Below are positions 12,101-24,656 of a stretch of 64,000 nucleotides of DNA, piece after piece. The notes under the pieces were generated by a model, which worked only from the letters and a program-made list of their open reading frames with translations, was not told where the DNA came from and searched no databases. The stretch is taken from positions 25,573,545-25,637,544 of the forward strand of contig NC_133108.1 in assembly GCF_022965805.1 (NCBI RefSeq), written 5' to 3'. Positions within the stretch are counted from its first letter, which is position 1. Each line of letters opens with the position of its first letter. This DNA comes from Primulina eburnea (lineage: Eukaryota > Streptophyta > Magnoliopsida > Lamiales > Gesneriaceae). Made by a program: the position numbers and the translations under genes.

Positions 12101-13509
12101 GAAGTACCTGCACTGGCGAGAACTCCTCCCTTAATGCTATCATCTGCAAAGGTCACCGTCTTAGCAGCACAATCAATCACTGCACGGTAAGTCGAAAGCC
12201 AATCCATGCCAAGAATAACATCAAAGGCAACCATCGGGATAACAATCAAATCAGCAAAAACAACTCGCTCCTCAATATGAACAGGGCATGCATAAACAAT
12301 AGACGTCGGGCACAACATGTCCCCCGAAGGCAAAACAACATTGAACTGGAGGGGAAGAACAGAAGGAACTATACCCAAAGATCTCAAAAACAATTCAGAC
12401 ATAAAAGAATGAGTAGCACCAGTATCAATCAAAGTCGTAGCTACTCTGCCTGAAATCAAAATAATGCTAGAGATCACAGAAGAATCATGATTAATACCTT
12501 CCTTGGTCATCGAAAAGATACGACCCTGCACTCTATCCTTGCTCGCTCCCCTGGGACAATCTCTGGCAATGTGGCCTGCCGTGCCACAACGATAACAAGA
12601 ATGAGTGTCAAATATGCACTCTCCTCGGTGATGTCTGCTGCACTTAGGACACAAAGGCTTCTCGGGATCAACTGGGACTGACGGTGGTCTAGGACTCGAC
12701 TCTATCTTGCCCCTCCCTTTGAAACGATCCTTGCCTCGCTGATTCGGGCCCTGTCATCTCTGAGCAATAGCTTGATGCCTCTCTTGTCTCTCTCTGGCGA
12801 TATCTTTCTCGTCTTGTTCGGCCAACAATGCTTTCGACACGATCTACTTAAAAGTCACGGCCTTGGACATGTTGATATCCCTCCTGATCTCTGCTCGAAG
12901 GCCTCGAATGAAGTGAGCGCCCTTGTCCTTGTCATTTGTAGCAATGTACGGAGCAAATAGACAATCCTTTTCAAACTTGAGAATGTACTCATCGACGTTC
13001 AAGCTCCCCTGTCGAAGCTCCAAGAACTCCGTAACCTTCCTTGCTCGAAGTGCGTCGGGGAAATACTTGTCATAGAACAAATCAGTGAACTCTGACCAAT
13101 TCAACGCAGAAACATCAACACCAACCTTAGTTGCATTCCACCAGATACGTGCAGCCTTAACAAACATGGATACTGCACAGCTGATCCTGTCTTTATCTTC
13201 GTACTGGAGATGATCGAAGATCGCCTCTAGAGCCTTGATCCACTCCACTGCAACTAAAGGATCAGTGCTACCTGCGAATTCCGGTGGATCCATCCTCTTG
13301 AAAGCAGAAAAGACGGCATCAGTGCCAACTGCCTGAGCTACTTGGCCTCTCACTTGGCCTCTACCTTGTCCTGTTCCTTGCAATCGAAGCAACTGCTGAA
13401 TCTGCTCACTATGGACTTTGGCCTGCTCCTTAAGCAACTTGCCGAACTAGTCGACAACTCTAGAGGAAGAACTATCCTCACCCTCTGACGCCTTACGCTT
13501 AGGAGGAAT
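9151..13509 (-). pseudogene. A1 gag-pol, broken
   Basis: Gypsy polyprotein in the order Gag, protease, reverse transcriptase, RNase H, integrase, closely related to A2. The start codon is lost (ATT at 13507-13509 where A2 has ATG). A nonsense codon near 12844 follows VTFK in Gag. 10651-12654 stays open and holds the zinc knuckle, DTGA protease and FIDD reverse transcriptase motifs. The RNase H motif reads YTNAS instead of YTDAS, so a catalytic aspartate is replaced. A one-base deletion near 10690 shifts the frame, stops occur at 10229, near 10155 and near 9950, and a second frameshift lies near 9640. The integrase end is cut by element C. Several stops fit C-to-T or G-to-A change, but not all do. 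No functional polyprotein is possible. Confidence 0.9.
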
Positions 13510-13624
13510 ACTCTACAATGTGCTCACAAAAGACATATCAATAAATAAGTATGGATAGATGCAAAGAAAACATACCCGGACAGTTGAAGTAGAAGAAGTC
13601 ATATGCATTGGTCCGAAAAACGGT

Positions 13625-13636
13625 GCTCTGATACCA
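13625..13636 (-). other. Primer binding site of A1
   Basis: In minus sense TGGTATCAGAGC, complementary to initiator tRNA-Met, just inside the 5' LTR. Confidence 0.85.
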
Positions 13637-13641
13637 CTAAA

Positions 13642-14929
13642 TGTGACACCTTGACCCGTTTACAATAAAATACAGCGGAATTTAAAATTTTCTTTCAAAT
13701 GGAAGGAGTTTCAAAATACATTTCCAAATAACAATAAAAGTATCAACATGATCGACTAAATGATACATCAAAATACAAAACATCATTTTATTGATCATGT
13801 CCAAAATATTGCTTGCAAAACAACTTTTTCCTTCCAATCTTTGTATGCATATGACTCCCATCCACAGTCAACGTCCTGGCCCGTCACTCTTATCTGCATC
13901 ATATGAAAATAACTGAAATGAGTATAAAACTCAGCAAGTGGAACTCTTACATAGCAATGTACATAGCATACTCTGTAAAACATAGCTTTGAAATCATTAA
14001 ATACCATCAACTCTGAAACATGAATATAATAGTAATAGCAATAACAATGAGATGGTATTTCTCTTTACTCTAGTTGGATTGATATCAATAGTAACTCTGT
14101 CTGTGGTGCTCGTATCCCAATCGATATAAACCGATAACTCTGAGGGATATAAGCCTATGGTTGTTGATCAACTAATTACATGCAATCGCTGACTATGTAT
14201 CTATCAATCCAATAAAACATTTGAAACTCTCTCTTGGCATTTAATCAATCACTTTGAAGTCTATACTCTTTGTATTCCATTTTCAATACAATTGAGACAT
14301 ACAATGTCTCCAATATATATACAATTGAATCAATACATAGTTATGAAGCCAATGAAGGGAATAACACAATAAAACCTTTGAAACACAATACATATAATAT
14401 CATGTGAGCACAAGGGATGAAATTCCACTTACAAACCACAAGAACACCTCAATCTATGATCTTGATACACCACCTACAACAATAATCCATAAATAACACC
14501 AACATCAACTCAATATCCAAGAACTTATGCCAAATAATCCATTAAACTAACAAATACATCAAACCTATAACATCTCTTCTCCAAAACCAAGAGATAACAC
14601 AACCAAAAGATTACCTTAGCTTCCTAGAGCAACCAAGAACTTCGATCTCAACTCGAAACTCCAAATAAATCCAAGAATCAAAGGTAGGAAATGAAAGAAA
14701 TGGAGGAAAACCCTTGATCTAAGAGAGAAAAACGAGATTGAGAGGAAAGGGAAAGGTGAAAATGAAGTCAACTCAACCAAAAAGGTGCTAAATATCTCGC
14801 CCATACCTCAATAATGCATGACCGCGGGTGCGCTCAAACAAGCACCGCGGGTGCGCCATGCTCACGGCAAAACCACCAAATTCTGAAACACTACGACCGC
14901 GGGTGCGGCGCTGCTAATACCGCGGGTGC
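13642..14929 (-). mobile_element. A1 5' LTR, first segment
   Basis: It starts TGTGACACCTTGACCC on the plus strand next to the primer site. It is interrupted inside its dyad cluster by a solo LTR. GGTGC (14925-14929) is repeated after the insertion at 24331-24335. The other segment is 24336-24656. Together they give an LTR of about 1.6 kb. Confidence 0.85.
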
Positions 14930-15127
14930 TGTAATAGCCGAGCCCGGTGTACGGTAAGGTTTAAGCTTTGCTTGTTATTTGGGTTATGTGATTAGATGTT
15001 TAGAGTTGTGTTTTGGGCCATAGTATTATTGGTTATTATTGTCTTGAGGTATTAGTTGTTGTTGGTTGTTCGTTTCAGAGTTTCGGATCGATTTTAGTTG
15101 GTTGAGTATTGATCATTGTCGTGACCA

Positions 15128-15358
15128 GAGTGCAACCGCGCTCTTAGAGGAGTGCCCCCGTGGTGTACTATTCATGATTTTGGAGTTGGGAAGCCGTAGC
15201 AGGACCGCACCCGCCGTAGTGTAGGGACGGCTCCCGCAGTGATGACCGCACCCGCGGTGGTTGCAGCGCCGCACCCGTGGTGATGGTGTTCCAGGAAATG
15301 ATGGTTTGGTCGAAGGCTAGGCGCACCCGCGGTGCTTGTGGCAGCGCACCCGCGGTCT
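15128..15358 (+). repeat. GC-dyad cluster in the solo LTR
   Basis: Variants of GACCGCACCCGCGGTG in plus sense, more diverged than in A2 (for example CCGCACCCGCCGT and CCGCACCCGTGGT). This fits an older copy. Confidence 0.8.
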
Positions 15359-16042
15359 AGGTATGGCCGAGTTTTAAGTTACTTTTTGGGAGTGGTTGGC
15401 CATACTTTACCCTTTTCTCTTCTTTTCATTTCGATTTTCTCTCCATTTCTTAGGGTTTTCATCCATTTCTTTCACTTCCTATCTTCGATTCAAGCGTTTA
15501 GTTTGCGTTTCGACTTGAGATCGTGGTTCTCCTTGGTGCTAGGAAGCTAAGGTAAGCTTTTGGTGCGATTCTTTTAAGGTTTTGAGTTAAGAGTTGACTT
15601 GGGTTTGTTGTTCTTGTGGATTTATGGATTATTTAGCTTGGAGTCTTGGATATAGAGTTGATGTTGGTGTTATTTATGGATTATTGTTGTAGGTGGTGTT
15701 CAAGAGCTTTGATTGAGGTGTTCTATTGGTTTGTAAGTGGAAATTCATCCCTTTTGCTCACATGATGTTATATGTATTGTGTTTTAAAGGTTTTAATATG
15801 ATATTCCCTTCAATTGATTCATTGTTATGTATTGATTCCATTGCTATGTTTATTGGAGACAATTGATGTCTCAATTATTGTTCAAAGGGAATACAAGAGA
15901 AAAGATAGAGTTTCAAAGTGTTTTTAATGCCAAGAGAGAGTTTAAATGTTTTCTGGATTGATAAATACATAGTCAGAGATTGCATGCAATTAGTTGATCA
16001 ACGACCACAGGCTTATATCCCTCAGAGTTATCGGTTTATATC

Positions 16043-16047
16043 GATAG
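16043..16047. repeat. Target site duplication of A2, left
   Basis: GATAG directly before the left LTR. The same five bases follow the right LTR at 23855-23859. Confidence 0.9.
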
Positions 16048-17646
16048 TGTGACACCCCGATCCTCTTTTAAAATAAATACACAGCGGAAATAAAATTTTC
16101 TCTTTTAAAAATATACGGAAGGTGTTTCAAAATACATTTCTTTAAATATCTTTACAAAATAAATACATGATCATTTAAATGACATAACAAAAACAAAACA
16201 TCATTCCTATGATCATGCCAAAATCCTCCTTCCAACGGTATATGCATATGACCCCCGATCTACAGTCAACGTCCCGAGGCACCACTCTGATCTGCATCAC
16301 ATGAAAATAACTGAAATGAGAATAAATCTCAGCAAGTGGAACTCTTATATAACAATGAACAATAACTCTGTAAAACATCTCTTTGAAATCATAAATACCA
16401 TCAACTCTAAACTGTAAACTCTGAATATCAATAACATAGCAATAGCATATGAAATATGATGGTATTTCTCTTTTGCTCTGGGGATTGATATCAATAGTAT
16501 CTCTGCTCTGGGGTGCTCGTATCCCAAATCGATATAAATACCGATAACTCTGAGGGATATAAGCCTATAGGCGATGATCATCTAATATTGCATGCAATCT
16601 CTGACTATGTATTTATCAATCCGAAAACATTTGAACTCTGAATAGCATTTAAGGCCGTCCTTTCACAATCTCATATTTTCTCTTGTATTCCCTTTTAACA
16701 ATAGTGAGGTATACAATACCTCCAATAGATAATCAATGAAATCAATACATAACAATGGATCAATGGAAGGGAATATCACTTTAAAATCTTTAAAACACAA
16801 TACATATAATATCATGTGAGCAAAAAGGATGAAATTCCACTTACAAACCACAACAAACACCTCAACTTAGCTCTTGATCACCACCTACAACAAATAATCC
16901 ACAAATAACACCAATATCAACTAAATATCCAAGATTACAAGCTAAATAATCCATAAATCCACATAAACAACCAACCTAAACAACTCTTAATTTACAACCT
17001 TAACAGAATCGCACCAAAAGCTTACCCAAGCTTCCTAGCACCAAGGAGAACGTCGAACTCAAGTCGAAATTCCAAACAAACGCCAGAATCGAAGATAGGA
17101 AAGGAAAGAAATGACTAAAAACCCTTGAAATGGAGAGAAATGTCGAGAATGGAGGAGAAAAGAAAGGGAAAGTATGGCCAACCACTCCAAAAAGTAGCTT
17201 AAAAACTCGCCCATACCTTCACCGCGGGTGCACTCCTCTAAGCACCGCGGGTGCGCAATGGTTTCGGCAGCCACAAAAATTCTGGAACACGAACAGCGCG
17301 GGTGCGGCGACGCAAGCAGCGCGGGTGCGGTCTCTACCGCGGGTGCGGTCCCTACATCACCGCGGGTGCGGTGATGCTACGGCATTCCAACTCCAAAACA
17401 GCACAGTACACCGCGGGGGCACTCCAGTTAAGAGCGCGGGTGCACTCAAGTCACGGCCAAGCACTATTCCCATGCAACTAAAATCGAACCGACACTCTGA
17501 AACGAACAACCAACATCAACTAACACCTCAAGACAATAAAACTAACAATACTATAGCCCAAAAATACAACTCTGAACATCTAATCAAATATCCCAAAATA
17601 ACAAACGAAACTTAAATCGTACCGTACACCGGGCTCGGCTATTACA
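16048..17646 (-). mobile_element. A2 3' LTR
   Basis: Plus strand TGTGACACCCCGATCC to CGGCTATTACA. Nearly identical to 22256-23854. The dyad cluster is 17221-17445. The ORFs inside have no recognisable product. Confidence 0.95.
17221..17445 (-). repeat. GC-dyad cluster in the A2 3' LTR
   Basis: About eight copies of ACCGCGGGTGCGGT-like sequence on the plus strand, which is ACCGCACCCGCGGT in element sense. At least two of the LTR-LTR differences in A2 fall at CpG sites in this cluster. Confidence 0.9.
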
Positions 17647-17660
17647 ATCTCCCCCCCTTA
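17647..17660 (-). other. Polypurine tract of A2
   Basis: In minus sense TAAGGGGGGGAGAT, directly before the 3' LTR. Confidence 0.85.
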
Positions 17661-17686
17661 AGGGAATTTCGTCCGCGAAATTGACG

Positions 17687-20600
17687 TCACGGCACGAACA
17701 ACTCAGGATACTTCTCTCTTATCTCCTCCTCTGGTTCCCACGTAGCCTCCTCTAACAAATGGTTCCTCCAAAGAACTTTGACAATTCCGATCTCTTTGTT
17801 CCTCAACACTCTAACTGTGCGATCCAGAATCTGAATCGGAATCTCTTGATACGTCAAATTCGGCGTCAAGTCCAATGGCTCATGGCGAAGAACATGGGAA
17901 GGATCTGCAACATACTTCCTGAGCATCGATACGTGAAAAACATTATGGACTCTGTCAAGATCTGGAGGTAGGGCTAATCTGTAGGCTCGATCGCCAACTC
18001 TGTCCAATATCTCAAATGGACCAATAAATCTAGGACTCAACTTGCCCTTCTTGCCAAATCGCATCACACCCTTGAGAGGTGCTATCTTCAGAAACACGTG
18101 ATCGCCAACCTCGAACTGCAAAGGCCTACGACGAACATCTGCATAGCTCTTCTGTCTGGACTGGGCAGTCTTCATCCTTTCTCTGATGACAGCAACAACA
18201 TCGGCAGTCTGCTGGACCAACTCTGGTCCCAACATCTTCCTCTCACCAACCTCGTCCCAATACAAGGGAGATCTGCATTTCCTGCCATAAAGTGCCTCAT
18301 ACGGTGCCATGCCAATCGTCGCCTGGTAGCTATTATTATAAGTGAACTCAACCAAAGGCAACAAAGAATCCCAGCTACCTGGAAAGTCTATAGTACAAGC
18401 TCTGAGCATATCCTCAAGTATCTGAATGACTCTCTTTGACTGACCATCGCTCTGAGGATGATAGGCTGTACTGAACGCTAACCGCGAACCCATAGCTCTG
18501 TGCAAACTCTTCCAAAACTCTGAAGTAAATCTAGGGTCACGATCAGACACGATCGACACAGGGACACCATGAAGTTTGACAATCTCTGCTATGTAGTCCT
18601 CGGCATACTGGTTCATCGAATACGTCGTCTTGACTGGAAGAAAGTGCGCTGACTTAGTCAATCGATCAACGATAACCCAAATAGAATTGAAACCTCTCTG
18701 CACTCTGGGAAGACCAGTCACGAAATCCATCGTAATATGCTCCCACTTCCACTGAGGAATCGGCAATGACAACAATGTCCCAGCAGGTCTCTGGTGCTCA
18801 ATCTTCACCTGCTGACAAGTAAGGCACTGAGAAATGAACACGGCAACATCCTTCTTCATACCTGGCCACCAGTAGAGTCGACGAAGATCCTGATACATCT
18901 TCGTACTGCCTGGATGAATCGAATACGGCGCGGTATGAGCCTCTGTCAGAATATCTCTACGAATATCATCGCCAACAGGAACACAAATACGACCTCTGAA
19001 AGTCACCAAACCATCACCATTCAAGGCAAACTCTGAATTACCTCTAATCTCTGCTCTATCTCTCAACTCTGTCAACTGAACATCAGTCGACTGCTCTCTA
19101 CGAATCCTGTCCGTCAATGAAGATCGAATAACCAACGCTGAAAGACGAGCAATGGTGTCTGGAATCACCAGATCAATCTCCTCTCTCTGCAAATCCATCA
19201 GCAACGGTCTCTGAATCAAAGAACTCAATGAAGCACTCGACTTACGACTCAAAGCATCAGCCACAACATTCGCCTTCCCTGGGTGATAACTGATAGTCAC
19301 ATCGTAATCTTTGACCAGCTCTAACCACCTCCTCTGCCGCATATTGAGCTCTCTCTGAGAAAACAGATACTTCAAACTCTTGTGGTCTGTGAAAATCTCA
19401 CACTTTTCGCCATACAAGTAGTGTCTCCAAATCTTCAGGGCGAAAACCACAGCTGCCAACTCTAAATCATGCGTCGGATAATTCTTCTCATAATCCTTCA
19501 ACTGGCGAGAAGCATAGGCAATGACCTTACCTCTCTGCATCAACACTGCCCCGAGACCCTTCTTCGACGCATCGGTATAGACCACAAAATCCTCTGAACC
19601 ACTGGGCAATGCGAGAATAGGAGCTGACGTCAATCTATCCTTCAACTCCTGAAATGCGCTCTGGCAATCTATAGACCACTCGAACTTCACAGTCTTCCTT
19701 GTCAAATTGGACAATGGCAGGGAAATCTTGGAAAAGTCTGAAATGAAACGACGATAATAACCCGCCAAACCAAGGAAACTGCGTACCTCAGAAACAGTCG
19801 TAGGAATAGGCCACTTCTGAATCGCCTCTATCTTCATCGGATCAACAGCAATGCCATCCCTCGAAACGACATGGCCTAGAAAAGAAATCTGATCCAACCA
19901 AAACTCACACTTCTTCAACTTGGCAAACAACCTCCGCTCTCTCAACAACTGGAGCACAACTCTGAGATGCTCTGAATGAAGCTCTCTGGTCTTAGAATAG
20001 ATCAAGATATCATCGATGAAGACAATGACAAAGCTATCCAAATACGACTTGAACACACGGTTCATCAGGTCCATGAAGACAGAAGGGGCATTGGTCAAAC
20101 CAAAAGACATCACGAGAAACTCATAGTGACCATACCTGGTCCGGAATGCCGTCTTAGGGATATCAGACTCCCTAACCTTCAACTGATAGTAGCCAGACCG
20201 AAGATCAATCTTCGAGAAAACAGAGGCACCCTGGAGTTGGTCAAACAAATCATCAATCCGTGGCAACGGATACTTGTTCTTGATCGTCACTTTGTTAAGC
20301 TCCCTATAGTCGGCACACAGACGCAAAGAACCATCCTTCTTCTTAACAAATAGAACCGGAGCTCCCCAAGGCGAAGAACTCGGACGAATAAAACCCTTAT
20401 CTAGAAGATCCTGCAACTGCGTCTTCAACTCTTTCATCTCAGTAGGAGCCATCCTATACGGAGCCTTAGAAATAGGAACCGTACCTGGAGCAAGATCAAT
20501 AACAAACTCTACATCTCTATCCGGCGGCAAACCCGGAACATCATCCTCAAACACATCAGCAAACTCCCTCACCACATCAATATCATCAATATTCAACTTA

Positions 20601-22117
20601 ATCAGTCTATCAACATCCACAACAGATGCCAGAAAAACATCACAACCTCTACACAATAGCCTCTCAGCATCAAGACACGAAATAAAAGAAAGGACCAGCG
20701 AAGTACCTGAGCTGGCGAGAACTCCTCCCTGGCCATCATCTGCAAAAGTCACCGTCTTAGCAACGCAATCAATAACAGCACGATAGGTCGACAGCCAATC
20801 CATGCCAAGAATAACATCAAAGGCAACCATCGGGATCACAATCAAATCAGCAAAGACCTCTCGATCAACAAAACGAACGGGGCACGCATACACTATGGAG
20901 GTCGGGCACAAAACATCTCCCGAAGGCAAAACAACACTAAGCTGAAGGGGAATAACAGAAGGAACTATACCCAAAGATCTCAAAAACAATTCAGACATAA
21001 AAGAATGAGTAGCACCAGTATCAATCAAAGTAGTAGCTACTCTGCCTGAAATTAAAATGGAACTAGAGATTACAGAAGAATTACGATTAATACCTTCCTT
21101 AGTCATCGAAAAGATACGACCCTGCACCTTCTCCTGGCTAGCTCCCTTAGGACAATCTCTGGAAATGTGGCCTGGCATGCCACAACGATAGCAAGAACGA
21201 GTGCCAAATCTACACTCTCCACGATGAGGTCTGCCACACTTGGGACACAAGGATCTCTCAGAATCAGACGGAGCAACTGGCGCTGAAGGTGGCCTAGGAC
21301 TCTGATCCACCTTGCCCTTCCCTTTGAATCGATCTCTGCCACGCTGACCTGAACTCTGGCCTCTCTGAACACTAGCCTGGTGCCTCGCCTGTCTCTCCCT
21401 GGCGATATCCTTCTCGTCCTGCTCTGCTAGCAACGCCTTGGACACAATCTCCTTGAAAGTAACAGCCTTGGACATATTGATATCACGCCTGATCTCCGCT
21501 CTAAGGCCTCGAATGAAGTGAGCGCCTTTATCTTTATCACTGGTAGCAATGTACGGAGCAAATAGGCAACCCTCCTCGAACCTGAGAATATACTCATCTA
21601 CATTCATGCTCCCCTGACGAAGCTCCAGAAACTCTGTAACCTTCCTCGCTCGCAAAGCATCAGGAAAGTACTTGTCGTAGAAAAGCTCAGTAAACTCAGA
21701 CCACTTCAATGCCGAAACATCAATGCCAACCTTGGTTGCATTCCACCACAAACGTGCAGCTTTAACCAGCATAAAAACAGCACAACTGATACGATCTCTG
21801 TCCTCATAGTGGAGATGATCAAAAATCGCCTCCAAAGCCTTGACCCACTCTACTGCTGCTAAAGGATCGGAGCTGCCTGGAAACTCGGGTGGATCCATCC
21901 TCTTAAACGTAGAAAAGATAGCATCAGAACCAACTACAGCTGGAGCAACCTGCCCTCTACCTTGGCCTCTGCCCTGGCCTGCTCCTTGCAGTCTAAGCAA
22001 CTGCTGGATCTGCTCACTGTGAACCTTAGCCTGCTCCTTCAGTAACTTGCCGAACTCGTCGACAACTCTCGAGGACGAACTATCCTCCCCCTCTGACGCC
22101 TTACGCTTAGGAGGCAT
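17687..22117 (-). CDS. gag-pol: Gag-Pol polyprotein of A2 (1476 aa)
   Basis: Single open frame from ATG at 22115-22117. Gag covers roughly residues 70-230. A zinc knuckle has C309, C312, H317 and C322. Protease has DTGA (D366). Reverse transcriptase covers about 560-730, with FIDD at 700-703. RNase H has YTDAS (D849) and DHKSL. Integrase has an HHCC zinc site (H1061, H1068, C1098, C1101), then D1131 (MDF) and D1192 (SDRD), and it ends in a chromodomain-like tail ([11 protein letters not shown]). The third catalytic position, 36 residues after D1192, is K1228 (codon 18434-18436, AAG), where A1 and D have Glu (QSER). Integrase probably cannot join DNA ends, although Gag, protease and reverse transcriptase look intact. 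Gag packages the RNA, reverse transcriptase copies it, and integrase would insert the DNA. The order RT-RNaseH-IN shows Ty3/gypsy, and the Tekay/Del resemblance is by motif memory. Confidence 0.95.
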   Translation of the reverse strand: MPPKRKASEGEDSSSSRVVDEFGKLLKEQAKVHSEQIQQLLRLQGAGQGRGQGRGQVAPAVVGSDAIFSTFKRMDPPEFPGSSDPLAAVEWVKALEAIFDHLHYEDRDRISCAVFMLVKAARLWWNATKVGIDVSALKWSEFTELFYDKYFPDALRARKVTEFLELRQGSMNVDEYILRFEEGCLFAPYIATSDKDKGAHFIRGLRAEIRRDINMSKAVTFKEIVSKALLAEQDEKDIARERQARHQASVQRGQSSGQRGRDRFKGKGKVDQSPRPPSAPVAPSDSERSLCPKCGRPHRGECRFGTRSCYRCGMPGHISRDCPKGASQEKVQGRIFSMTKEGINRNSSVISSSILISGRVATTLIDTGATHSFMSELFLRSLGIVPSVIPLQLSVVLPSGDVLCPTSIVYACPVRFVDREVFADLIVIPMVAFDVILGMDWLSTYRAVIDCVAKTVTFADDGQGGVLASSGTSLVLSFISCLDAERLLCRGCDVFLASVVDVDRLIKLNIDDIDVVREFADVFEDDVPGLPPDRDVEFVIDLAPGTVPISKAPYRMAPTEMKELKTQLQDLLDKGFIRPSSSPWGAPVLFVKKKDGSLRLCADYRELNKVTIKNKYPLPRIDDLFDQLQGASVFSKIDLRSGYYQLKVRESDIPKTAFRTRYGHYEFLVMSFGLTNAPSVFMDLMNRVFKSYLDSFVIVFIDDILIYSKTRELHSEHLRVVLQLLRERRLFAKLKKCEFWLDQISFLGHVVSRDGIAVDPMKIEAIQKWPIPTTVSEVRSFLGLAGYYRRFISDFSKISLPLSNLTRKTVKFEWSIDCQSAFQELKDRLTSAPILALPSGSEDFVVYTDASKKGLGAVLMQRGKVIAYASRQLKDYEKNYPTHDLELAAVVFALKIWRHYLYGEKCEIFTDHKSLKYLFSQRELNMRQRRWLELVKDYDVTISYHPGKANVVADALSRKSSASLSSLIQRPLLMDLQREEIDLVIPDTIARLSALVIRSSLTDRIRREQSTDVQLTELRDRAEIRGNSEFALNGDGLVTFRGRICVPVGDDIRRDILTEAHTAPYSIHPGSTKMYQDLRRLYWWPGMKKDVAVFISQCLTCQQVKIEHQRPAGTLLSLPIPQWKWEHITMDFVTGLPRVQRGFNSIWVIVDRLTKSAHFLPVKTTYSMNQYAEDYIAEIVKLHGVPVSIVSDRDPRFTSEFWKSLHRAMGSRLAFSTAYHPQSDGQSKRVIQILEDMLRACTIDFPGSWDSLLPLVEFTYNNSYQATIGMAPYEALYGRKCRSPLYWDEVGERKMLGPELVQQTADVVAVIRERMKTAQSRQKSYADVRRRPLQFEVGDHVFLKIAPLKGVMRFGKKGKLSPRFIGPFEILDRVGDRAYRLALPPDLDRVHNVFHVSMLRKYVADPSHVLRHEPLDLTPNLTYQEIPIQILDRTVRVLRNKEIGIVKVLWRNHLLEEATWEPEEEIREKYPELFVP

Positions 22118-22238
22118 CCTCTACTCTACAATGCTCACAAGACACCAATCAATACATAACAATAGATAGATACAAAGAAAACATACCCGGACAGTTGAAA
22201 GTAGACGAAGTCATATGCATTGGTCCGAAGAAAACCTC

Positions 22239-22250
22239 GCTCTGATACCA
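22239..22250 (-). other. Primer binding site of A2
   Basis: In minus sense TGGTATCAGAGC, five bases inside the 5' LTR, complementary to initiator tRNA-Met. Confidence 0.9.
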
Positions 22251-22255
22251 CTAAA

Positions 22256-23854
22256 TGTGACACCCCGATCCTCTTTTAAAATAAATACACAGCGGAAATA
22301 AAATTTTCTCTTTTAAAAATATACGGAAGGAGTTTCAAAATACATTTCTTTAAATATCTTTACAAAATAAATACATGATCATTTAAATGACATAACAAAA
22401 ACAAAACATCATTCCTATGATCATGCCAAAATCCTCCTTCCAACGGTATATGCATATGACCCCCGATCTACAGTCAACGTCCCGAGGCACCACTCTGATC
22501 TGCATCACATGAAAATAACTGAAATGAGAATAAATCTCAGCAAGTGGAACTCTTATATAACAATGAACAATAACTCTGTAAAACATCTCTTTGAAATCAT
22601 AAATACCATCAACTCTAAACTGTAAACTCTGAATATCAATAACATAGCAATAGCATATGAAATATGATGGTATTTCTCTTTTGCTCTGGGGATTGATATC
22701 AATAGTATCTCTGCTCTGGGGTGCTCGTATCCCAAATCGATATAAATACCGATAACTCTGAGGGATATAAGCCTATAGGCGATGATCATCTAATATTGCA
22801 TGCAATCTCTGACTATGTATTTATCAATCCGAAAACATTTGAACTCTGAATAGCATTTAAGGCCGTCCTTTCACAATCTCATATTTTCTCTTGTATTCCC
22901 TTTTAACAATAGTGAGGTATACAATACCTCCAATAGATAATCAATGAAATCAATACATAACAATGGATCAATGGAAGGGAATATCACTTTAAAATCTTTA
23001 AAACACAATACATATAATATCATGTGAGCAAAAAGGATGAAATTCCACTTACAAACCACAACAAACACCTCAACTTAGCTCTTGATCACCACCTACAACA
23101 AATAATCCACAAATAACACCAATATCAACTAAATATCCAAGATTACAAGCTAAATAATCCATAAATCCACATAAACAACCAACCTAAACAACTCTTAATT
23201 TACAACCTTAACAGAATCGCACCAAAAGCTTACCCAAGCTTCCTAGCACCAAGGAGAACGTCGAACTCAAGTCGAAATTCCAAACAAACGCCTGAATCGA
23301 AGATAGGAAAGGAAAGAAATGACTAAAAACCCTTGAAATGGAGAGAAATGTCGAGAATGGAGGAGAAAAGAAAGGGAAAGTATGGCCAACCACTCCAAAA
23401 AGTAGCTTAAAAACTCGCCCATACCTTCACCGCGGGTGCACTCCTCTAAGCACCGCGGGTGCGCAATGGTTTCGGCAGCCACAAAAATTCTGGAACACGA
23501 ACAGCGCGGGTGCGGCGACGCAAGCAGCGCAGGTGCGGTCTCTACCGTGGGTGCGGTCCCTACATCACCGCGGGTGCGGTGATGCTACGGCATTCCAACT
23601 CCAAAACAGCACAGTACACCGCGGGGGCACTCCAGTTAAGAGCGCGGGTGCACTCAAGTCACGGCCAAGCACTATTCCCATGCAACTAAAATCGAACCGA
23701 CACTCTGAAACGAACAACCAACATAAACTAACACCTCAAGACAATAAAACTAACAATACTATAGCCCAAAAATACAACTCTGAACATCTAATCAAATATC
23801 CCAAAATAACAAACGAAACTTAAATCGTACCATACACCGGGCTCGGCTATTACA
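22256..23854 (-). mobile_element. A2 5' LTR
   Basis: 1599 bp, the same length as the 3' LTR. In minus sense TGTAATAGCC at 23854 opens the LTR, the dyad cluster (23429-23653) follows, then a weak TATA-like TTTTTAAGC near 23401-23412. It drives the A2 transcript on the minus strand. Confidence 0.95.
23429..23653 (-). repeat. GC-dyad cluster in the A2 5' LTR
   Basis: Counterpart of 17221-17445. Two copies differ from the 3' LTR at CpG sites (GCGCAGGTGCGG for GCGCGGGTGCGG, and ACCGTGGGTGCGG for ACCGCGGGTGCGG). Confidence 0.9.
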
Positions 23855-23859
23855 GATAG
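23855..23859. repeat. Target site duplication of A2, right
   Basis: GATAG, a perfect copy of 16043-16047. Confidence 0.9.
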
Positions 23860-24330
23860 GGATACGAGCACCCCAGAGCAGAGATACTATTGATATCAAT
23901 CCCCAGAGTAAAGAGAAATACCATCTCATTTATATGCTATTGCTATGATATTCATGTTCAGAGTTTATGATTCAGAGTTGATGGTATTTATGATTTCAAA
24001 GCTATGTTTTACAGAGTTTATTGTCATTGCTATGTAAGAGTTCCACTTGCTGAGATTTATTCTCATTTCAGTTATTTCATGTGATGCAGATCAGAGTGGC
24101 GGCCCGGGACGTTGAATGTGGACAGGGGGTCATATGCATACACCGTTGGAAGGAAGATTTTGGCATGATCATAGGAATGATGTTTTGTATTTTGTTATGT
24201 CATTCAAATGATCATGTATTGTTATTTTGTAAAGATGTTTAAAGAAATGTATTTTGAAACTCCTTCCGTATTTTAAAGAAAATTTTAATTTCCGCTGTGT
24301 ATTTTATTTAAAGAGGTCAGAGGTGTCACA
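23860..24330 (+). mobile_element. Solo LTR of family A, second segment
   Basis: Continues the LTR interrupted at 16047 (GGATACGAGCACC follows TCGATAG) and ends GGTGTCACA. It is followed by the GGTGC duplication at 24331-24335. Confidence 0.9.
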
Positions 24331-24335
24331 GGTGC

Positions 24336-24656
24336 GGTCTCTACCGCGGGTGCGGTCTCAACACTACCGCGGGTGCGGTGATGCCATGGCCCTCCAACAA
24401 CAAAAATCATTAACAGTCGACCGCAGGGGCGGTCTAACTAAGAGCGCGGGTGCACTATGGTCACGGCCAAGAAACAAAACAATGCAACCAAAATCGATCC
24501 GAAACGCTGAAACGAACAACCAACAACAACTACACCTCAAGAAAATAATAACCAACAATACTATGGCCCATAAACACAACTCTAAACATCTAATCAAATA
24601 ACCCAAATAAACATACAAAACTTAAACCGTACCGTACACCGGGCTCGGCTATTACA
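24336..24656 (-). mobile_element. A1 5' LTR, second segment
   Basis: Continues the dyad cluster interrupted at 14929 and ends GGCTATTACA at 24656. It matches the A1 3' LTR at about 1148-1468. Confidence 0.9.

Larger units (their letters stand above)
14930..16047 (+). mobile_element. Solo LTR of family A, first segment (plus sense)
   Basis: It opens TGTAATAGCCGAGCCCGG, the sense start of the A family LTR, here on the plus strand. The rest is 23860-24330, ending GGTGTCACA. The total is about 1589 bp, close to the 1599 bp of the A2 LTRs. It is flanked by GGTGC on both sides and has no internal element sequence, so it is a solo LTR formed by LTR-LTR recombination. A2 is inserted in it. Confidence 0.9.
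16048..23854 (-). mobile_element. A2: full-length Ty3/gypsy (Tekay-like) element
   Basis: Complete element on the minus strand with two 1599-bp LTRs (16048-17646 and 22256-23854), a primer site, a polypurine tract, one uninterrupted gag-pol and a perfect GATAG duplication. I saw about six substitutions between the LTRs by eye (about 0.4%), which points to a recent insertion. It sits in an A-family solo LTR of opposite orientation. It looks intact except for a change at the integrase catalytic glutamate, described under the gene. Confidence 0.95.
377..24656 (-). mobile_element. A1: Ty3/gypsy (Tekay-like) element carrying nested insertions
   Basis: A1 lies on the minus strand. Its 3' LTR is 377-1468 (left part outside the window or beyond G), its internal region is 1469-1569 plus 9151-13641, and its 5' LTR is 13642-14929 plus 24336-24656. 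The missing stretches are occupied by element C (1570-9145) and by a solo LTR that itself contains A2 (14930-24330). It belongs to the same family as A2 but a different subfamily: its LTR edge reads TGTGACACCTTGACC against TGTGACACCCCGATCC in A2. A1 is inserted in the body of element E, which continues at 24657. Confidence 0.85.
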
